In this document: one piece after another, positions 57,957 through 64,000 of the stretch
How the letters are laid out: each line of letters starts with the position of its first letter
How positions within the stretch are numbered: the stretch's first letter is position 1
NCBI RefSeq assembly: GCF_958453765.1
Contig: NZ_CAUDZA010000010.1
Location: forward strand, 1 to 64,000
Direction of reading: 5' to 3'
DNA: 64,000 bases
Source: Phascolarctobacterium_A succinatutens_B
GTDB lineage: Bacteria > Bacillota > Negativicutes > Acidaminococcales > Acidaminococcaceae
Notes under the pieces: model-generated
What the model saw: the letters and a program-made list of their open reading frames with translations, nothing else
Databases searched by the model: none
What the model was told of the DNA's origin: nothing
Position numbers and translations under genes: made by a program

Positions 57957-59816
57957 TTAGAATGCATATTCCATGCCTACAAGGAAGGAACGGCCGGGAG
58001 CACGCCACCATTGTCCGTCAGGATCTGCACTCCAGTTATAACGGGCATTAGAATGCTCTGCATAGAATTTATCGAAGATATTATTGACTTTGAAATAAAT
58101 CTTCGCATTCTTATTAACATTGTAGTTCATAGATGCATCCCAAACAAAGTAGGTTGTTGCCGGGAAGAAAGCATCTACGGCATCTGCAGACTGAGGTCCC
58201 ATACGGTCAATAACGCCCTTACCAATCAGGCTGGCATTAAAGTCCTTGTTGTCATAATCCAGGCCGATATCCCAAGCGCCTTTCGGTACATAGCCGTCAA
58301 CATTTTTTGTGCGTTGTGCTGTTGCATCAACATTTGTATGTGTATAGCCAACATAAGTAGAGAATTGCGGTGTAAATTGTTTCTTCAGTTGTATATCCCA
58401 ACCGCGCGCTTTTTCATCACCAACATTCGTATACTTAGGAGATACATAACCAATTCTATTCTCGGAATAACGTTTAAAAGCATGGGCAGATAATGCGAAG
58501 GTATCATCAAATTTATGATTAATGCCTATTTCCTTGGTATTACCTGTTTCCGGCTTGATATTCGGATTGCCGTATGCTGCACTGTAAAGGTTACTCGGAG
58601 AAGGCGGAATAAAATACTCGCTGTAGCTTACATAGACATTAGTTCTGTCTTTATTAAAGGTATAACCCAGGTTAGCACTGGGAGTAGTGTGCTTGCCAAA
58701 GCCGGAGTTATTATCATGACGCACACCGGCAGTCAGCTTCAGCTGGTCGGTAATATCAAACTGATCCTGCAGGAAGAAGGCTCTGTTCATCATCTTCTTG
58801 CCATTAAATGTAATAACCTTATCATGGCTGAACTCAAAGCCTGCAGTCAGTAAATGATTGCCTAACTTTGTAGACAGCTGGTCAGTAATACGTTTGGTAT
58901 TGGTTTTTGTCTTATAGCCGTTAAAATCGGTATCATTATCCAAATTAACAAAAGACAAAACATTCGTGATATTGTCATCAAAATCACTGTTCAAAATAAA
59001 TTTATAGTTTTGATTGTCTACTTTACCATTTTTCAAAGCAGGCTCCCACAAAGCAGTATATTTATAATCTGCTTTATAGGAATCGTAAGTAGCTGTCAGC
59101 TCATGCTTATCACTCAGCTTTTTAGTAATTTTGAAATTGGAGCTTGTAGACTTGGAAGAAGACGGCGTAGTTACACCATCACCATCTTTGAAATCGCCAC
59201 TGAGGTTTCTGCTTACGTTAGCATCCCATGACCAGTTTTTTTCTCTGCCGGACTGACCCAAATAGTAGTTGGTTACGCTATTGCTGCCGCCATCTACACG
59301 GAAATAAGTAGAAATTTTCTCCGGTTTTTTAGTAATAATGTTAATAACACCGCCCTTGGCATCGGAACCATAAAGAGTAGAGGCGGAACCTTTCAGTACC
59401 TCAATACGTTCAACATTTTCCATGTTTTTGAGCATTACGGCAGAAACGCGATTGCTTACATTGTTAATCTTAACGCCATCTACCAATACAACAATTTCAT
59501 CAGCACCGTTGATTTTCAAAGCATTGCTGTTATCATAGCCTGCAGGAGCGTAGTTGCCGATATAAACACCAGGAACCATGCGCAAGGCTTCAGATAAATC
59601 ACTATAATGTCTTTCCTTAATTTCCTTACTTGTGATAACACTTACATTTGCATTAGCTTTAAATGCTTCTACCGGAGTTCTTGTTGCCGTAACAACCATC
59701 GTATCCAAAAAATATTCCGGAGTACTGTTTGCTAAGGCAACCGGCACAGCTCCACCCAACAAAACAGACAGCATAACGGCTCCGCCAAGATAATTAAATT
59801 TCTTCAAAATGCTCAT
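57957..59816 (-). CDS. TonB-dependent receptor 5 (BtuB-like)
   Basis: A 619-residue receptor starting MSILKKFNYLGGAVMLSVLL; signal peptide ends ...LANSTPEYF. TonB box TMVVTATRTPVEAFKANANV. Plug: KINGADEIVVLVDGVKINNV and TLYGSDAKGGVINIITKK. Barrel ends MEYAF. Shorter, BtuB-like type; the N-terminus differs from receptors 1-4, and it has no leader hairpin. TTG nine bases later is an alternative start. Confidence 0.93.
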   Translation of the reverse strand: MSILKKFNYLGGAVMLSVLLGGAVPVALANSTPEYFLDTMVVTATRTPVEAFKANANVSVITSKEIKERHYSDLSEALRMVPGVYIGNYAPAGYDNSNALKINGADEIVVLVDGVKINNVSNRVSAVMLKNMENVERIEVLKGSASTLYGSDAKGGVINIITKKPEKISTYFRVDGGSNSVTNYYLGQSGREKNWSWDANVSRNLSGDFKDGDGVTTPSSSKSTSSNFKITKKLSDKHELTATYDSYKADYKYTALWEPALKNGKVDNQNYKFILNSDFDDNITNVLSFVNLDNDTDFNGYKTKTNTKRITDQLSTKLGNHLLTAGFEFSHDKVITFNGKKMMNRAFFLQDQFDITDQLKLTAGVRHDNNSGFGKHTTPSANLGYTFNKDRTNVYVSYSEYFIPPSPSNLYSAAYGNPNIKPETGNTKEIGINHKFDDTFALSAHAFKRYSENRIGYVSPKYTNVGDEKARGWDIQLKKQFTPQFSTYVGYTHTNVDATAQRTKNVDGYVPKGAWDIGLDYDNKDFNASLIGKGVIDRMGPQSADAVDAFFPATTYFVWDASMNYNVNKNAKIYFKVNNIFDKFYAEHSNARYNWSADPDGQWWRAPGRSFLVGMEYAF

Positions 59817-59894
59817 CCTTCCTTTACACCCAATTCTCAGTATATACTTTATAATCAAAGCTACTGATAAGTAGCCATGACCTTTAAATCTCAT

Positions 59895-59986
59895 TTATTT
59901 TAAACGATATAGTAATCATATAGTCAAGTGTTTTTATCTTTTCTTCCCTTATAAGAAGATTTTTCATTAACAGTATTTTGCTGCAC
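59895..59986 (-). promoter_or_regulatory. Promoter region of receptor gene 5
   Basis: Minus strand TTGACTATATGATTACTATA then TCGTTTAAAATAAATGAG. It resembles TTGACTGTATGAACAGTATA then TAGTTTAC before receptor 6, which suggests a shared operator. Confidence 0.45.
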
Positions 59987-60025
59987 AAAAAAATATCGGT
60001 AAACAGCTTATCGCTAATCACCGAC
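59987..60025 (-). terminator. Terminator of binding-protein gene 2
   Basis: TCGGTGATTAGC and GCTGTTTACCGA pair imperfectly on the minus strand, followed by ATTTTTTT. Confidence 0.6.
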
Positions 60026-60038
60026 ATTTTTGATAATT

Positions 60039-60998
60039 TTACTCTTTATATACAGCGTCTGCCATATCCTCCACAGCGTTGACAATATACTGCGATACAC
60101 ACAGCACATGCTTCGCAGGCACAGTATAAACCTTTCTGTTTTTAACGGCATCCGTTGTCTGGTAGCCCGGATTATTCAGTAGCTCCTCCTCCATCTGCTT
60201 CGGATCATGCTGGCCGTCATAATTCCAGCCTGCGAGTAAAAACACCTCCGGGTTAAGCTGAACAACTGCCTCCTGATTAACTATGCCGGGCTTATCATAA
60301 TGCAGCTCCTCCAAAGCATTGCGAACCTGCGCATATCTGCAGACATCGTTAAACGAAGCCTCCGGACTGTAATAAGCACCGTTACTGCGCATAAAAACAA
60401 TGCGCTTCTGTTTTTCCTTGGGAATGTTGCCAATCTTATCCTGCACCTTCTTCAGATGCTCATTCATCGCGGTAACCATCATGTTGCCGCGTTCCTTTTC
60501 GCCCACAGCCTCGCCCAAAAAGCGTATGCACTCACGTACATCTTCAAAGCTTTTGGGAGTTTTATAAACATAAACCTGCAGGTTCATATCGCGTAGCGAC
60601 TGAATAACCTCCGGCTTAACAAAATCCGGTATCAATATTAAATCAGGGTGCAACGCCATAATTGCCTCCGAGCTTTGGCCATCTACTCTGCTGCCCACAC
60701 TCTGCGCCCGCTCCACAATATTTGATATCCCAGGGTCATCCACCAGACGTGAGAAGGCAGCAATACGACTGCTTGGTACAAGGTCAATGAGGATTTCATC
60801 AGTGCTTATAGACATAGATATAATGCGCTGGGGTTTTTCCTTAAAATACAGCTTATGCCCCTGCGAATCCGTAACAGTATAGGCTGCAGTACTGTTCGAT
60901 TTTTGCGCACTATCACTGCTACAGCCTGCAACTATTAAAAGTATACTCAGACAAAGCAACAGTGCTGTTATGAACTTTTGATATTTTTGCTTTAACAT
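60039..60998 (-). CDS. BtuF/HmuT-like periplasmic binding lipoprotein 2
   Basis: A 319-residue protein with lipobox IVAGCSS (about 22-28). The binding fold is seen in YTVTDSQGHKLYFKEKPQRI, SSEAIMALHPDLILIPDFVK and VNQEAVVQLNPEVFLLAGWN. It is between receptors 5 and 6. As with the first binding protein no permease is encoded in the window. Confidence 0.87.
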   Translation of the reverse strand: MLKQKYQKFITALLLCLSILLIVAGCSSDSAQKSNSTAAYTVTDSQGHKLYFKEKPQRIISMSISTDEILIDLVPSSRIAAFSRLVDDPGISNIVERAQSVGSRVDGQSSEAIMALHPDLILIPDFVKPEVIQSLRDMNLQVYVYKTPKSFEDVRECIRFLGEAVGEKERGNMMVTAMNEHLKKVQDKIGNIPKEKQKRIVFMRSNGAYYSPEASFNDVCRYAQVRNALEELHYDKPGIVNQEAVVQLNPEVFLLAGWNYDGQHDPKQMEEELLNNPGYQTTDAVKNRKVYTVPAKHVLCVSQYIVNAVEDMADAVYKE

Positions 60999-61089
60999 TT
61001 TTCATCATCCTTTATGTTTTCCTCAGCATAGCTATTATAGCACGAACATCAGCTTTCGACATAAGCAAGTTATAGCAGTTTGGCATATG

Positions 61090-61125
61090 AAAAAGGCAGA
61101 ACAGATTTTGCTCTGCTCCGCCTTT
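61090..61125 (-). terminator. Terminator of receptor gene 6
   Basis: AAAGGCGGAGCAGA and TCTGTTCTGCCTTT pair on the minus strand around GCAAAA, followed by TT. Confidence 0.65.
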
Positions 61126-61166
61126 CTCAAAGGAGTTAAGTGTATATGAATAAGGTTAGGGGCTTA

Positions 61167-63137
61167 TTAGAAGGTGTATTCTACGCCAACCTCAAAATTT
61201 CTGCCCGGTGCAGAATACCAAGAAGTGCCGGTTTCAGGCAGCAAGCAGGCTCTTTGCTCAGTATAAAGTCTGTCAAAGACGTTATTGCATTTTGCATAAA
61301 TATTGATAACCTTAGACGGTTTATAGTTCATGCCTAAATCAAATACCCAATAGGTATGATAGGAGCTTGCTTCTGCAGAGGTATTATCACCATAGGTTTT
61401 GGCAAAACCACCTTGCTTTGCAATGGTACCACGAGCAGCCAGATTAGCACTAAATTTTTCCAGATCATAGCTTATGCCAATGTTCCACGCACTACGCGGA
61501 ACTCTGCCATCGCTGTTCGGGTTTTTATTAGGAGCAGTCGGTTTAATATAAGTATAGGTATAACCAACATTAGTAGACAGATGGCTGTCAAAGGCCTTGC
61601 GTACCTGAACATCAAAACCAGTAGCAACTTCCTCACCAGAGTTCAAATATTTCTTAGTGCCAGAATCATAATTAATGGTATCCTTCATATCACGTCTGAA
61701 AACATGCACACTGCTTACAAATGTCGGATCAAAGCGATAATTTACACCACCCTCAAATGCAGAACCAGTTTCCGGATTCAAATCAGGTGTACCATATTGA
61801 CCATACAATTGAGACGGATAAGGAGCTACAAAGAATTTTTTAAAGCCCAAATAATAATTCAGCTTATCATTCGGAGTATTACCTAAAACAATGCTAGGCA
61901 GCCATTTAGAGCCATAGTTTGAATCGTCATTATAACGCACACCATAGGACAAACTCCATGTATCAGTTAAAGCAAAATCGTCATTAATATAGATTGCTTT
62001 ATTGGTTGTGCTCTTATCGCTGTATTTACTGGAAGCACTAGTCATGTAATTGTCAACCTTGTCTTTATACCATTCAAAACCACCAACAAGAGTATGTTTA
62101 TCATCAGCCTTCACAGTAACTTGATCACTCAAACCCATAGAACTGTAGTGATAAATATAAGGTTGAGTTGTTGCATTAGTTTTACCAGGATTCTTCCAAG
62201 TAATTTCATCAGAAACATGTTTATTTCTGTATAATGCCAGCTGATTAGTAACCTTGTCGCTCATTTTTTGAGTATATACGATATTCAGCTTGCTGTTATC
62301 TTTACTACCTGTATTGAACTGATTATTTGCCTTATTTGAAGCAACAACATTCCAGCCACCAGTAGGACGCAGATAATCAGCCTTATAAGTCTGATATGTT
62401 ACATTAATATCGGCATTATCATCAAATTTCTTACCAATCTTGATCATATTGTTTTCGGAATTCAAATGCTCAGGAATTTCTCTGTTCCAACCATCTTTAA
62501 AGTTTCCGGAAATCTTCTTTTGTAACGCCAAATCCCAATAGAAGCCATCCACATTGCCTCTATGAGTCAAGTTGTAGCGTTCCTTACCATAACTGCCGGT
62601 TGCTGCTGCCAATTTGGTAGATACACCATTTTCAGTAGCTTTTCTTGTAATAATGTTAATAACACCGCCAGCTGCATCAGCGCCATACAAAGTAGAGGCA
62701 GAGCTTTTTAAAACCTCAATACGCTCAATAGAATCCATATTGGATAATTCAGATGTAGCCATTTTTCCATATGTGCTAGAACTGCCATTTATATTTGCAC
62801 GCACACCATCAATCAAAACTACAACCTTATCACTGCCATTTAAGATTAAGCTGTTCGAACTATATACTTCACCAGTATTACCATATCCAGAAATGGTAAC
62901 ACCAGGAATATCTCTCAATGCATCTTGAACATTAGAATAATGATTTTTCTCAATAGTATCTCTAGTAACTACACTAATATTAGCATTAGCCTTGAACTCT
63001 TCTACCGGTGTTCTGGTTGCAGTTACAACTAATTCTCCCAGCATATACTCCGGTGTTTCATCAGCATAGACTGCTGAAGCACTACCCAAAAGCAGTGTCA
63101 TAAGTACTGCGCTGCTTAATCCTTTAACAACCTTCAT
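61167..63137 (-). CDS. TonB-dependent receptor 6 (BtuB-like)
   Basis: A 656-residue receptor starting MKVVKGLSSAVLMTLLLGSA, with signal end AVYADETPEYM and TonB box GELVVTATRTPVEEFKANAN. Plug: NGSDKVVVLIDGVRANINGS and TLYGADAAGGVINIITRK. Barrel ends VEYTF. Related to receptor 5. It follows a second cobN. ATG at 63137 was chosen from AAGGA about 11 bases upstream. Confidence 0.93.
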   Translation of the reverse strand: MKVVKGLSSAVLMTLLLGSASAVYADETPEYMLGELVVTATRTPVEEFKANANISVVTRDTIEKNHYSNVQDALRDIPGVTISGYGNTGEVYSSNSLILNGSDKVVVLIDGVRANINGSSSTYGKMATSELSNMDSIERIEVLKSSASTLYGADAAGGVINIITRKATENGVSTKLAAATGSYGKERYNLTHRGNVDGFYWDLALQKKISGNFKDGWNREIPEHLNSENNMIKIGKKFDDNADINVTYQTYKADYLRPTGGWNVVASNKANNQFNTGSKDNSKLNIVYTQKMSDKVTNQLALYRNKHVSDEITWKNPGKTNATTQPYIYHYSSMGLSDQVTVKADDKHTLVGGFEWYKDKVDNYMTSASSKYSDKSTTNKAIYINDDFALTDTWSLSYGVRYNDDSNYGSKWLPSIVLGNTPNDKLNYYLGFKKFFVAPYPSQLYGQYGTPDLNPETGSAFEGGVNYRFDPTFVSSVHVFRRDMKDTINYDSGTKKYLNSGEEVATGFDVQVRKAFDSHLSTNVGYTYTYIKPTAPNKNPNSDGRVPRSAWNIGISYDLEKFSANLAARGTIAKQGGFAKTYGDNTSAEASSYHTYWVFDLGMNYKPSKVINIYAKCNNVFDRLYTEQRACLLPETGTSWYSAPGRNFEVGVEYTF

Positions 63138-63272
63138 TAAATCACACATCCTTCACTCATACTTTATTTGCAGATAATTCTCTATGTCAAAGCAAGACTA
63201 TCTGCGAAATAGTTTTATTAAAAACTGCATCTAAGTGTAAACTATATACTGTTCATACAGTCAAGGAATTTT
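63138..63272 (-). promoter_or_regulatory. Promoter region of receptor gene 6
   Basis: Minus strand TTGACTGTATGAACAGTATA then TAGTTTACAC lies after cobN-2; see receptor 5. No terminator of cobN-2 is obvious. Confidence 0.4.
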
Positions 63273-64000
63273 TTATTCTCCTCGTTCCTCCAGCTCGCCT
63301 TCCATTGATAAAAACAGCTCCTGCAGGGCCTGCTTGGTTTCCGGCTTAGCCTGCCACATCCCTCGCTGTTCTGCCTCAAGCAAAACTTCCGTAATGCGGT
63401 GAAGCGCCCAAGGATTTACCTCCTGCATCCACTTTTGCATATCCTTATCCAAAGCATATTTTCCTGCATATTTTTCATACATCCAGTCTTCCATAATATC
63501 ACTGGTCGCATCCCACTGATAGCTCACAGCAACATACGTTGCCAAGTCACCGGCACCCTTATAGCCATGCTTCTTCATACCTGCAATATATTTGGGATTC
63601 ATCGCCTCACCGCGAAACCAACGCTTCAGCTCTTCCGTAAGGCTACGCAGCTGCACCTTGCTTCTGTCCGAACTATCGCTGACATAATTACGCGGCATAC
63701 TGCCCTTGTAACTGCGTACTGCTGCAATCATACCGCCGCGATAATTATTATAATCATCTCCGCTTAGCATAGAAGATTCCCTGTGGTCAACATTTTGCAC
63801 GGTAACATCTATCTGAGCCATACGCTTTTTAAAGACCTCCGGCATATAGGTGCCTTCACTGCCCTTACCATAAGCATGTGCGCCCCATCTGGTATATACT
63901 GCAGCAATATCATCAATCGTTTCCCAATTTTTAGCTTCTAAAACAGCACCTGTACCGGCTCCATGTGCTCCCGGAGGATCACCGAACACGCGATACGAAG
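63273..64000 (-). CDS. cobN: CobN/BchH-family chelatase large subunit 2, partial
   Basis: Only the C-terminal 242 codons are in the window. They are closely similar to the end of cobN-1: SYRVFGDPPGAHGAG, RWGAHAYGKGSEGTY, KYIAGMKKHGYKGAGDLATY and VNPWALHRITEVLLEAEQRG. The gene enters from the right edge without a break. It stands before receptor 6 as cobN-1 stands after receptor 5; a duplicated receptor-chelatase unit is likely. Confidence 0.9.
   Translation of the reverse strand, partial: SYRVFGDPPGAHGAGTGAVLEAKNWETIDDIAAVYTRWGAHAYGKGSEGTYMPEVFKKRMAQIDVTVQNVDHRESSMLSGDDYNNYRGGMIAAVRSYKGSMPRNYVSDSSDRSKVQLRSLTEELKRWFRGEAMNPKYIAGMKKHGYKGAGDLATYVAVSYQWDATSDIMEDWMYEKYAGKYALDKDMQKWMQEVNPWALHRITEVLLEAEQRGMWQAKPETKQALQELFLSMEGELEERGE

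Overview
The window looks like chromosome of a diderm Firmicute (class Negativicutes; genus not resolved). It combines Firmicute-type features (a Trp T-box leader, strong GGAGG ribosome binding sites, SPP1/Mu-like and P2-like phage genes) with outer-membrane biology: six TonB-dependent receptors with C-terminal Phe, an AcrA/AcrB-type pump and secreted proteins. Almost every gene lies on the minus strand.

Region 1 (1 to about 25.8 kb) is a prophage with a P2-like contractile tail, integrated in a tRNA-Arg(UCU) gene. The right attachment site is the tRNA 3' part at 25754-25801, next to a tyrosine integrase; the left end is outside the window. Along the minus strand from the integrase come hicAB, a membrane protein, an antirepressor, a CI/Cro-type switch, small early genes including PcfK-like and PcfJ-like proteins, head-tail joining genes and the tail (sheath, tube, gpE with a -1 frameshift signal, tape measure, X, D, V, PAAR, U, W, J, I, fibres). 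The head genes are absent: the N-terminal two thirds of a PcfJ-like gene is joined in frame to the C-terminal half of a major capsid protein, so no virion can be made as it stands. Two passenger loci with their own promoters sit in the tail operon: a Panacea-domain gene with a coiled-coil/membrane partner, and a small membrane protein.

Region 2 (25.9 to 29.96 kb) is phage debris outside the attachment site. It holds two orphan ends of MuF-type phage toxins with different C-terminal domains, each coupled to a small downstream gene and followed by a copy of the same scaffold-gene start, plus an IS3-family remnant and small membrane-protein genes.

Region 3 (30.0 to 35.3 kb) is chromosomal: a trpE-trpG pair behind a Trp T-box, a DUF4143-type ATPase framed by two copies of a 115-bp palindrome-rich repeat, a secreted protein, and a DUF4160 gene pair.

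Region 4 (35.3 to 64.0 kb) is a long metal/tetrapyrrole uptake district: six TonB-dependent receptors, two BtuF/HmuT-like binding lipoproteins without a permease, two CobN/BchH-family chelatase large subunits (one cut by the window edge), BchI- and BchD-like AAA+ subunits, and an operon for a secreted protein, a membrane fusion protein and an RND pump. No B12-synthesis genes accompany the chelatases, so capture and periplasmic delivery of a tetrapyrrole (haem, cobalamin or similar), with metal removal or insertion, is the favoured reading. Four receptors share a 5' untranslated hairpin whose stems covary, which may be an undescribed cis-regulatory RNA.
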